Shown one piece after another: positions 13,101 through 25,100 of a DNA stretch of 64,000 nt. Source of the stretch: Nelumbo lutea (Eukaryota > Streptophyta > Magnoliopsida > Proteales > Nelumbonaceae). How positions within the stretch are numbered: position 1 is the stretch's first letter; each line of letters begins with the position of its first letter. The notes below the pieces were generated by a model. It was not told where the DNA came from, made no database searches, and worked only from the letters and a program-made list of their open reading frames with translations. Location: assembly GCA_022828595.1 (NCBI GenBank), contig JAKGHH010000003.1, positions 99,719,583 to 99,783,582 of the forward strand, given 5' to 3'. Both the position numbers and the translations under genes were made by a program.

Positions 13101-16100
13101 TATTACAGGCATAGCAAACAAGTCAGTACCTAAAACAAAATTGATACCCATACCTGATAGAACGGGGGTAGGACTAGAATCACTGGAAATGACTTGCTGA
13201 CAGGCGGCACATGGTTTTAAAGCCTTTCCCCTTTTTGGACAAGGTTGGGAAGTAGACATGGTGAAAGAATCACTTCCTGATGACCTACCCCCTTTTCCTT
13301 GGCTTGTATCACAAACTTACTATTCCCACTCTCTCTCTAGACCTCCCACCATTTTGCAATGGCCTTTTGTTTTTGCCATGACCACTGGCCCTTGTTGTAC
13401 CCTGCTGATGACCTACCCCCTTCTCCTCCCTTATGGAGGCTTTTTTCTCATTTGCTACTCTTTGAGCTAAGAACTCTTTGAGCAACCAGTCTACTTCCCC
13501 CTGGCCTTGGTTCAGTTTTCCTGCTGGTAGACACACCAATTGCCTCTGTCCCTTCCCAAAAAATTCAGTCAAAGTTATGAAGAACCCCTTTCTATTCCTC
13601 TTACATTCAACAACATATCTTCTCCCTTCTAGTGTACTAAAATCCTACTAGTTTATCTGCTTACCTTTTGAACAGGCTCCAGCTATGAACTTTCTTAGCC
13701 ACTCGATCACTTCTAATCCTTCCAGCAATACTATACCCTTTTTCGCTTCCCTTACCTTCAGGCTTACCTTCCCCTTGATTCTCATCTCTTCAAACAAGAG
13801 ATTTTTTGCTTCTATCTTCAAGGATCTCCTCCACTGACCTGCCTGCACGAACTTCATCCCCTCCATTTTCCCTCCCATCTTAGCTCCTCACCCTCTCACC
13901 CTCTCCCCCTCTCTATTCGCATTCAAGCATTCATGGCAGCACCAATAACACTACACATCATGCTTCTTCCTCAGGTACTCATAAAACCCCATAATTAATT
14001 CTAGTGTTTCTCACCATATGACCAGTGTTTCATAGTTATTCACCTCTTACCAACTTCTTTCTGGCCGGGATAAGATATCCCTTGCTCCTTTCATGTCTCC
14101 ATACTAAAGAAGAGTGTATCCTCTAACCAAGCAGTGAGACTAGACCCTCCCATCTCCAATGATGAAGGCAAGCTTTTCCCAAGGTTAACCTTCAAGTTAG
14201 ACATTTGCTCAAACAGTCGTATCACCAACTTCAAATTCCTGATAAAACTCACATTACCGCCTTCACAAAATAGAATCGTGTCATCAACAAACTGTAAGTG
14301 AGTGAGGGGGGTTTCCACCCTCCCAACTCTCCTGCCTCTAATGATCCCCCTAGAATCTGCTCTGTGAATCAGTTTCCCCAAAACCTCCGCAATTAGAATG
14401 AACAAGAAAGGAGACATGGGGTCTCCTTTTCTTAAACCCCTACTGGCTGGAAAGAAATCTACCACTGTCCCATTCCCTAGCACTGAATATTGACAACTCC
14501 TGACACAACCCATGATCCACTTGCACCATCTAGCCCCAAACCCAAATTTAGTCAAAACTTTCCTCAAGAAATCCCAGTCCACCAAGTCATAAGCCTTTTC
14601 CAAGTCCAACTTACAGACCACTCCCTTCTTGTCCCTCTTAAAGTTCTCCACACTCTCGTTAGCAATTAAAATCTGATCAATAATTTGCCTTCCACTCACA
14701 AAAGCTCCTTGATAGTGTGCGATGATATCTGGCAGTACCTTCTTCAGCCTCAAAGACAACACTTTTGCAATGATCTTATACAAGCTATTAACCAAACTAA
14801 TTGGCCTAAAATCCTTCGGGTGGGGTGCACCTTTCTTTTTTGGAATTAAGGCTATAAATGTAGAGTTCACACCCGGATTGACAATTCCTCTCCTAAAAAA
14901 CTCGTCAAACACCCGCAAGAGATCATCATTCAAGATATCCCAACAGTCTTGATAAAAAGCCATTGTGAACCCATCTGGCCCTGGAACTTTTGTTCTCTCC
15001 ATAGAAAACACAACCTCCTTGATCCCTTCTAGATTAAAGCTCCTTTCCAACCTTCTCCTGTTCTCCTCCCCTACATCTGGCCAATCCAAACCTTCTACTT
15101 ACACCCTTCTAATCACAAGCCTTCTTAGAATATATTTGAAGTGCTCCACATAGGCCCTGGCAATCTCTTCTTGTTATACTAACTCGACTCCATCTACTAC
15201 CAATTTGGAGATAAAGTTCTTCTTTCTCCTGCCATCTACTAGAGAATGGAAATACCTAGTGTTTCTGTCTCCCTCTTGCAACCACTTACACCGAGATTTT
15301 TGCCTCCAACTAATTTCCTCCTTGTGCAGACAATCCTCTAGCTGTCTTCTCAAATTCTCTTGAGATCATTGTGCTTGTGCATTATATTTTGCATGAGCCT
15401 CTGAATGTTTCCCTAACCCTTGCCTTGAGATGATCCTCAACACATAAGCTTCTCATGCCTTTTAAAACATTGGATTATAAAAGTTGTACCAATAATTTTA
15501 CCACCTTCCTCAACTCTTCTAGTTTGGAAGTTGGTTAAGTTTTATATAGATGTTGGTTCTTAGATTGATTTCTAATCAGATCTTATAAACTTGCAGCTTT
15601 GTTACCAATAAGGGGAACACCTTTTTCTGTGTTTATAGTTATCTTGTCTCTACTTAGAACACTGGAATTCAAGTATAAGTGATGGGATTAAGTTGTTGGG
15701 TGGAGATGCATGAGCAATTATCATCTAAAGTAATGGAGTTTATGATTTATGACCCCAACTTCTTATGTATTTTATTATCTTGTTGCTATAGTTCCAGCTT
15801 ATTTTATGTTTTCTGAAAACTTTCACTTTATATTATATACAATTTGGTAAATTATGGCTCCTGCATAAGGATTCTTCTTTCGTCATAAGTCATGACTAAT
15901 CATATTTTTATTTTCTTTACATGCATTTCAAACTCTTCTTGTGTAGGATCCTATTGTTACTAGAATAGAGGACAAGATTGCAGCATGGACCTTTCTTCCC
16001 AAAGGTGTATTATCAGACGAACTTTGGTTTGACTCTGTATTCTGAATTATTATTTAGAATTCTTCTTCCAGTTATTTTTCTTGAAGATAAATAAAAAAGA

Positions 16101-19100
16101 AAATTTCTTATGAAAGAAGAGAAGAAGATTACAAAAAGGCGATGTGACATCACTCACCAAGAACAATTGAAAACAAACACCAAAAAACTCCCATTACACC
16201 CCAAAAACCACAATCCAAACCCAACTAAAAAAACCTCAAAACAATGCACAACCAGACCCAGAATGATGCAAACCCAATCTTGAACATAACCCCTAAACTA
16301 CCAAACCTGACAAAAACATGCAGAACTCTCCAGCCCAGCAACCAAGACTAGACAGTCATCCAAAAGACTAAGACCCCCTTCCCACTACAAAAACACTTCG
16401 CCCAATACTTTCTTAGTCTTCTTAGCCCTCTTGTTAAGGCCAACCCCAAATAATCCTCCCTTCAATATAGAAAAAATCTTTGAAACTGGAACATTCTGAT
16501 TGATTTTTCGGTGTTCGAATCTTCTTACTATTTTAGGAAGAAAAACGGTATTCCTCTTTTTATCATTTATCCCTTCTAACTCTAATACCGTATTCTTCTC
16601 AAAAACTTGCTCTGCTTCCACCTCATTTCAGAACATCCCCATCAAATTCTTCTTCCAGTTATATAGATTATATAAGCTTCCAAATTGTAGGGTATTATTT
16701 GTTGGAATGCCACTTGTTCAGTTCATATCATCATGTTAGAACATTCAACACTTTGTATTTATCTCAATTCTGTCACTTTTCACTAGAGTAATTCCTTAGC
16801 ATCTTTGGAAAAAAAAATATTGGTTTTCTATTTTTTTTGGTTGGGGAAGGGGGGAGGAGTAATTTGGGAATCCTGTTCCTCTTTAAATTGGGTGCATTGC
16901 TAGTTAATAGTCAAAAAGAATTCTTGGGAAACCAAAAATATGTTGTGCAGAAGTGTGGCTGTGGGGATTGATATTAGTGGCACCAAAAGAAAGAGAAAGT
17001 ATGCGCAAGGATCTTGCATGGTTCAGCGGGATACCAACAATCCACCAGCAAAAATTGTCAAAATAATTCACCAATGTATGAGGTTACAATGAATCCCAAA
17101 TGCGAACAAGCCAAAAATTTCCAAAGAAATATTTATCGAAAAAAAAAAAAATCCAAAGAAACATACTCTGAAAAGCCACTGTCTTACCAAGGGACATACT
17201 CTTCTGAGTTCTGACACCAATCTCATTAAAGGATCTGATAGGAATTGATCAGCACCCTTGAAGACTTATTCTAGAAAGAAGGCCTTACAACAGGTCCTGA
17301 TATGGCATAATGATGGTACTTGGGATTTGGACTGAATTGAACACCAAGGGTATTTTTGTCATTTGACAATTTTTTGTAGGGTCCAATAATAGGGTTTGAT
17401 TGTCTATTTATAGTTTGTTTATGTTTAAAATTTTAGAGTCATTGTATAACTAGGATTAGAGTTATTGAGTCTTCTTTGAATGAAGTATAAGCTATGACAA
17501 CTTAGTTTGAGTCCTTACTAGGATTATTGAGTCTAACATATAGACTCCTAAAATTATTATGAGTTTAGAGTCTAAATATGTATAGGCTATAGACATTTTA
17601 CACAGAGCAATGAAGTTTATTGAATTTTTTTCAGCTAATGCTAACTATGGTGAGTGACTCCCATGCCCTAAAGTGATTCTAGGCACCCTGTGACTGATTC
17701 TAGGTATTTTCTCTCTTCTTTCTCCCTACTCTCTCTTATTCCTTCAAGAAGCCATTACATCCATCAACAGCCATAGAATTTTGATCAAAGAAGACCATTC
17801 AACATTTTCTAAGGACTAGAACTGAGTTGGTCCTACATCAGTTTGGCATCAGAGCCAAGGTTATAGGCTGTTATCATCATGGCTACACATAGTGGCAAGC
17901 AGTACAGGGGTCGGCTGATTGATACACAGAAATTCATTGATTTTCACCCTTTGCAAGAGAGTTGAAACTATTGAAGCACAAGTAAAAGAACTTCAAGAAG
18001 CTAAAGAAGAAGAAATCCACCAAGAAGCACCCGTAATCAATGAAAGGGATGGAAGACGAAACAAGGGATCTGTCCATGAAGATGGTATTGCTGAATATAA
18101 AGAATCCGTTAATCTTAGAGGGCGACAAAGAGCTGCAAACTACACAAGAGTACTAGTGTACCACTTGCACAAGCTAATCGAGCCCGAAATACCCATCTTT
18201 TTCATGTTGGTTATGCAGATGATATAACCAAGAAGGTAAAGGTGGATGTTTCTAATTTCAATGGAGATTTAGGTTCTCAATCTTTTTCAGATTGGTTGGT
18301 TGCACTGGAGGAATATTTTGATTTGTATGACATGATTGATAATTGGAGGATCAGATTTGCACATATGAAGTTTGGTGGTCAAGATAAAGTATGGTGGAAA
18401 AGCATGGAGCGAAGATTGGAGGAGGAGATGGTCCTATTTCTACATGGTCAGAAATGAAGAAACATTTGAGGGACAAGTACCTCCCAATGGACATCCAAGA
18501 TGAGTTATATGAGGAATTGACTAACCTCAAGCAAGGTATGTAATTTGTAGTTGAATACGTGCGTAAATTTGATGAATTATCTATTAGATGTGATACTACT
18601 GAAAGTGAGAGGCAAAAGTTGGCTCGATTCAAGAATGGACAAAGGGCTGAAATCAAGAAAGAGATGGTAACTGCTCGAGTCTTTGACTTGGAGGATGCCT
18701 ACCAAGTTGCTATCAAAATTGAGAAGAGTTTAAAACAAACAATTACAAGGCAATTTCTATCACAAGTTGGGGAGTATGCAGCTCGTAAGCAAGCTGATGG
18801 GGGAAAGATTTCTAGGCTGGCATATTCTAATGCCATCTCTAATAAACCTAGTGGGTCTAGACCTTATCAAGGGGCTGACTATAAGAGTAGATCGGTTGCT
18901 AGTGGTGTTACTCAGGAAAAAACAGCTTGATACTAGTTGCTTTAGATGTGGAAGAAAGGGCCATATGGCTTACCAATGTTCTACCAAAAGTCTTAATATC
19001 ATTTATGAAAACGGCATTGAAGCGGTAGATGACCTAGGTGATGACTTAGCTGAAGAAGAGGATTATTCCTTCACTAATAATGATGCTTTAGATGAAAACA

Positions 19101-22100
19101 ACAACTTGTTGGTGTAGTTCGGCATATTCTTGCATCCTTGAAGGAAGAAATCAAGGAAGATTGGCTTCGTACAGTAATATTTCAAACTATAGTGAGTAGT
19201 GGAGACAAACGTTGTAAGCTTATCATAGACAGTGAGAGTAGTATGAATGTGGTTTCTAAAGGCACTATGGATCGACTAAAGCTGACACCAAAACCACATC
19301 CACAACCATATAAGATTGTTTGGGTTGACAAGTCAACAATTCTAGTAACTAAATGAGCCCTCATTACTATTTCTTATGGTAGTTATTCTGATTCTATTTG
19401 GTGTGACATTGTTCTTATGAATGTTACACACATATTGCTTGGAAGGCCTTGGTTGTATGATAGGGATATCTACCATTGTGGAAGGGAGAACACCTATCAC
19501 TTCCTATTTAATGGGAAGAAAGTTATCATGAAGCCAATGTCATTGAAAGTTGTTCCACCTATCACTTCTTATTTACACACATTGCTTTATTTAAGCAACC
19601 AGATGTTGTTCCACCTATTGAAATGCCTAAAGAACTGGTCCAAGTGTTGGATGAGTTATCAAGTTTGGCACTAGAAGAGCTACCTAATGAGTTACCTCCC
19701 ATGAGAGATGTTAACAGCTGTTATTTTTTCCTATGTATAGTACTGCAGGGGTACTATTGTACTTTTTCTCCTTTTTATTTTGTTGTTGTCGCCCTAGTAT
19801 ATATATTAAAAAGCTGCGCCGCCAGCAGTAATCTTTTTGCTTTCAGTTCTCTCTTCTCTCTTCTACTCTCTCTTTTCTCTCTTCTTTCATTCTTCTCTCC
19901 TGCATAACATGGTATTAGAGCAGGACTACCAGATTTGAAAGGAGAAGTCAAGCGAACAGTCTTTTTTCTTCTTCGCACCAGATTTCTAGATCTGCTGTTA
20001 GGCTGATTGAAGATCTCACACATTGAAGTAACCTTTCTCTCTCTCTTTTACCTTTTTTTTTTCTGGTCGTGTGCCAGGGCAAAACCTGTACTAGGTCTGC
20101 TGATTGGATGTGAGGTGATCAACACCTCCTTTTTTGTGGGGTCGACTGATCCCTGTGAAACTGTAGGTCGTGAGGACCTTTTTTATGTGCTGCAACAACA
20201 GCTTTTATGGTGAACTGTGGGCCAGAAAGTGACCAGTACCTCTTGTGTGTTGCAATAGTAGCTTTTATGGTGAACTGAAGGTCAGAAAGTGACCAGTACT
20301 TGCTGTAACAGTAGTCCTGTTGATGCGTATGTCAAGAGATGACCTGTATGCACTGTGGCAACACTTGTGTTGAACTTGTAAGTCAAGGGATGACTTGTTA
20401 GTGCTGTAACCTGTAACAGCACTTTAAGGTTGTGTACACCATTTAAGAGTTGTTTTTGAATCTGAAATCATGAGTGGTGAAGATTCTGCTACATCCGGTG
20501 TTTCCTCAATGCTGAATGGAATGAGTGGGGGTGTGGACCTATCCTTTCCCATGGCTGTTATCCCTCTTGATGGTTTAAATTATTTAGAGTGGTCAAGAGG
20601 GATCAAGTTGTACATCACTGCAAGGGTCATGTTTTGGCTGAATATGACAGATGAGTGGTCAAGAGGGATCAAGCACCACATTCTGGGAGTGCTGAATATG
20701 ACGGATGGAACTAGGAAAACAACATGGTCATGTCTTGGCTTTTAGTTTCTATGCAACTTCAAATAAGAAGGAATTTCATGTGGGCTGAAACGACAAATGA
20801 GATATGGGAACAGGCAAAATCAACATATTCGGAACTGCGACACTATGCAAAAATCTACCAACTACAGGCAGAATCGTCTACTTGTAAACAGGGGGAGAGG
20901 TGTCTATCTGTGTAGTACTCAGACTTGACCTCTATCTGGAAGGAGTTAGATCATTATCAGAGTGTGGACTGGAAGTGTGATGAAGATGCAAAACTGTACA
21001 AAAAACTCGTCTCCCAGCAGAGAGTGTTTGCTTTCTTACATGGTTTGAGCCCTACATATGAATCTATTAGGGTCCAAATCCTAGGTAGCAAGGATCTTCC
21101 ATCAATTCAGGAAGTTTATGCTCTTGTACAATCAGAAGAAAGTAGAAGGAATTTGATGAACAGTTCTGGAGGAGATGCAATTGTGTTGGCAGCGAAAGGG
21201 AGTGTTACTACCGGTGGAGGAAATACTTCTAGGAAGGGAGATCTTTAGAAAAAGATGGATGACAAGGACAAATTGTGGTGTACTCACTGCTAGAAACCCC
21301 GACATACCCGAGACACATGCTGGGATCTTCATGGGAAGCCGAAATGGGCTCAAGATCTGAATAAGAAGCAAGGTTCAGATATGAATAAAAAGTCAGGACA
21401 ACAAGGTATAAGAAAACACACTATGGCAAACATGGTTACTTAGGAGAATCAGCCCCCCGTTCATACTGTGACTCAGACACATTCATCTAGATCTGACCCA
21501 AGGGAGGATATTATAAATTCCTTCTGTGACCATTTAGCGCTCTATGGTAGAGCAATTCGTCAGATGGATGTTCCTCCCTCAACTTCATTTGCGTCTACAT
21601 CAGGTAACTCTGCCATAGCTTTCCATGTTGGTTCTCATAACCCTGACACTCCCTGGATCATTGATTCTAGAGCGTCAAAACACGACTGGTACATCCTCTT
21701 ACTTTCAAGCCTATCACCTTCTTTCTGGAAGAAACAAGGTGAGACTATCTGATGGATCATATACTACCATAGCTGGTCAAGGAACCATTTCTCTCCCTCT
21801 CGGCCTTACCCTCTCTGATGCTTTACATGTTCCGAAATTTCCTATTAATTTGTTCTCTGTTAATAGTATTACTAATTCCTTAAACTGTTCAGTGACCTTT
21901 TTCCCTATTGTGTGATCCAGGATTTGGCCTCGGGGAGAACGATTGATAGAGGGTGTATGGTTAATGGACTTTACATGTTGAAGAATAAGGCCATTCTTCA
22001 AGTCACAGAGTCTAAGAGTCAGTCCTGTAAGAGTCAAGTTTATTTATGGCATTGTCGTCTTGGTCATTTATCTTTTGAGTCTTTGAAAGTGATGTTTCCA

Positions 22101-25100
22101 GAATTGTTTAAGTCAGTGTCCGTTTCGGGTCTCTAGTCAAACTTGTCAATTGAGTAAGCAATGTAGAACTCATTTTCTTTCAAAAAATAATAAATCTGAA
22201 TTTCCTTTTCACATTGTTTATTCTGATGTGTGGGGCCCTATTACTTTACCATCTGAGAGTGGCTACAAGTATTTTATTACCATTCTCGATGATTATTCTA
22301 GATATACATGGGTATATCCCATGCGGACTAGGGATGAAGTACCAAAAATTATCCAAGATTTTCAGCGGATGGTCTTCACCCAATTTCAAACTGAAATTCA
22401 AAATTTTCAGTCAGATAATGACAAAGAGTATTTTCATAGTGATCTCACGGAATTTTTTGCGTCACGTGGTCCACTTCACCGTAGCTCTTGTGCCCGAACG
22501 CCACAACAAAATGGTGTTACAGAAAGAAAGAACCGACACCTCCTTGAAGTGGCCCGGGGTTTACTACTCCATATGAATGTCCCAAAACGCTTTTGGCTTG
22601 AGGTTGTCCTTTGTGCTACCTACCTCATCAATCGTATGCCCTCATTGGTTAGAGTGCAAAGCCCCACATTAGCTTCTCTTTTCTAAGGCCCCCCCTTCTT
22701 CCCATTCCTCCTCGTGTTTGGTTATCGTTGCTTTGTCCAAAATTTGTCACCCACTCGTGGGAAATTGGATCATCGTGCTATTCCTTGAATATTCCTGGGG
22801 TACTCCTTTACTCAGAAGGGATATCGTTGTTTTGATCATGTTTCTCGGAAATTCTATGTTTTCATGGATCTCTCTTTCTTTGAGAGTGAGCCTTTTTTCC
22901 CTGTTTCTCCTCAGGGGGAGAGTAGGAATGAGGAGAAACTGGTTCAACTCCCTCATCTTCTTGATCCTTCTCCTTTTCGTGTCTTCTTCCGTCGTCACAA
23001 ATGCCAATCAAATTCAAGAGCTATGGAGAATCCAGAAGCTATACCTCCAGTGCCATTAAACTCTTCGGGGCAGATCATACTCACTCAGGTATCTTGGTTC
23101 CCATTGATGTCCCTGACCCCATTGCAATTGATACCTCTATTGCTAATGACCTTGACCTTCCTATTGCTCACAAGAAAGGGGTTAGATCGTGCACTACTAA
23201 ACACCCCATTTCCCACTTTGTTTCCTATGAAAACATTTCACCCATTGACAGTGTCTCTATTCCTAAGAATGTGGCAGAAGCTCTTTCAGTACCTGAATGG
23301 ACAAATGCTATGAAGGAAGAAATTAATGTCCTTCATAAGAATGGCACATGGGAACTTGTAGATCTTCCTAAAGGGAAAGGATCCTGTTGGATGTAAATGG
23401 GTGTTCACAGCCAAACATAGGGCTGATGGCACGGTGGAGAGGTATAAAGCTCATTTGGTGGCAAAGGGGTTTAAACAAGTGTACGAAGTTGATTATGCAG
23501 AGACTTTTGCACCCGTTGCCAAGATGAGTTCCATTAGAGTTCTATTCTCTCTTGCTACTAATCTTGACTGGAATCTACATCAGCTTGATATCAATAATGC
23601 GTTTTTGAATGATGACCTTGAAGAGGAGGTTTACGTGATACAACCCCCTGGTTTTTAGGCTCAAGGCAATGAACAAAATGTGTACAGGTTGAAGAAGTCT
23701 TTATACAGGTTAAAACAATAACTGAGAGCCTGGTTCAGCAGATTCTGTGCAGTGGTTCAGCAAAAAGGATACAAGTAATGTCAATCTGATCACGCATTGT
23801 TTGTGAAAAGAGGAGAAGGTAAAATTGCTGCTTCGATAGTATATGTTGATGATATAATTATCACTGGCGACTGGAAGGATGAAATCCAAAAGTTGAAGAG
23901 TTTTCTTGCCACACAGTTTGAATTAAAGATACTTCCTAGGAATTGAAGTCGCCCGCTCAAAAAGGGGTATCTTCATTTCCCAAAGAAAGTATGTCCTCGA
24001 TTTACTCCAAGATATAGGAAAAATGGGAGTGAAGCCAGTTGATTCCCCTATTGATCCTAACCATAAATTAGGTGATAGCCAAGGTGAACCTATCAAGGAT
24101 GTTAAACAGTTTCAGAGACTTATAGGGAGATTGTTATATCTTGCTATGACCCGCCCAGACATTGCTTATGTAGTTGGTGTCCTTAGCCAGTTCATGCATG
24201 CCCCTATGACCACTCATCTTGAAGCAACGGAAAGAATCCTCCGATACCCTAAAAGGTTTCCAGGTGTTGGCTTTTTGTTTCAAAGGCACGGACATTTGAA
24301 AGTTGAAGTGTATATTGATGCAGATTGGGTAGGATCCCTAAATGATAGAAAGTCAACTAGTGGCTACTATACCTTCATAGGAGGAAATCTGGTTACCTGG
24401 AGAAGCAAAAAGCAAAGTGTGGTGGCTAGATCCAGTGCTAAAGCTGAATATCGAGCAATGGCTCATGGAGTGACTGAAATTATGTGGATAAAGAATCTGT
24501 TGAGTGAGTTGGATTTTCCAGTGGACAGACCTATGACCCTATTCTGTGATAACAAAGTGGCCATAAACATTGCTGCTAACCCTATGCTACATGATACAAC
24601 TAAACACATCGAAATTGACAACCATTTTATCAGAGAGAATCACAAGGGAAGTTTGTACTCCCTATGTCGGCTTTGAGGATCAACTTGCAAACATCTTTAC
24701 AAAAGGACTACACCACTCACAACATCATGATTTATGTGACAAGTTGGGCATGATTGACATCTATGTCCCAACTTGAGGGGGAGTGTTAACAACTGTTATT
24801 TTTTCCTATGTATAGTACTGTAGGGTACTATTGTACTTTTGCTCTTTTTATTTTAGTTGTTGTCGCCCTAGTATATATATTAAAAAGCTGCACCGCCAAC
24901 ATTTATCTTTTTGCTCTCAGTTCTCTCTTCTCTCTTCTACTCTCTCTTTTCTCTCTTCTTTCATTCTTCTCTCCTGCATAACAAGAGACATTCAACATGC
25001 TATTGACTTGCAGCCAGGTTACAGTTGCCCAACTTACCAGCATCTCGTGTGAATCCTTTAGAGCAAGTTGAACTTAAACGACAAGTTGATGACCTCCTAA

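Larger units (their letters stand above)
8429..14172 (-). mobile_element. LINE C: nearly full-length L1-type LINE (5.7 kb) nested in LINE B
   Basis: Order on the minus strand: 5' UTR (14172-13879), ORF1 (13878 to about 12738), ORF2 (12694-8564) with AP endonuclease, RT, zf-RVT and RNase H, a 3' UTR and a poly(A) tail (8436 to 8427). A perfect 20-bp TSD brackets it. ORF2 has two in-frame stops and at least two frameshifts, so it is no longer autonomous. It is the best preserved of the three LINEs here. Confidence 0.92.
6307..15365 (-). mobile_element. LINE B: L1-type element split by LINE C
   Basis: The 3' part is 6307-8428 and the 5' part is 14173-15365; together they make about 3.3 kb of one 5'-truncated LINE. 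The poly(A) tail appears as 16 T at 6307-6322. RNase H (6454-6765), zf-RVT (to 7428) and the RT thumb/connection (7462-8408) lie left of LINE C, and the RT fingers and palm (14193-15089) lie right of it. The protein match runs from NLKVNLGKS at the right break into the GVNLEEGEI region at the left break. Multiple stops and frameshifts are present. Confidence 0.85.
19709..24983 (+). mobile_element. Copia 1, inserted in the Gypsy polyprotein
   Basis: LTRs 19709-19909 and 24784-24983 (201 and 200 bp, about 94-95% identical by eye) start tgttaaca and end gcataaca. The TSD agaga is at 19704-19708 and 24984-24988. The primer site tggtattagagc follows the 5' LTR and the purine tract gagggggag (24775-24783) precedes the 3' LTR. 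Domain order gag, protease, integrase, RT, RNase H identifies Ty1/Copia. Many stops and frameshifts are present. Confidence 0.95.

Noticed and set aside
17231..17260. Treating 17236-17840 as a solo LTR separate from 34816-35356
   Set aside because: Matching TSDs ggatc, a primer site after one LTR and a purine tract before the other show that they belong to one element.
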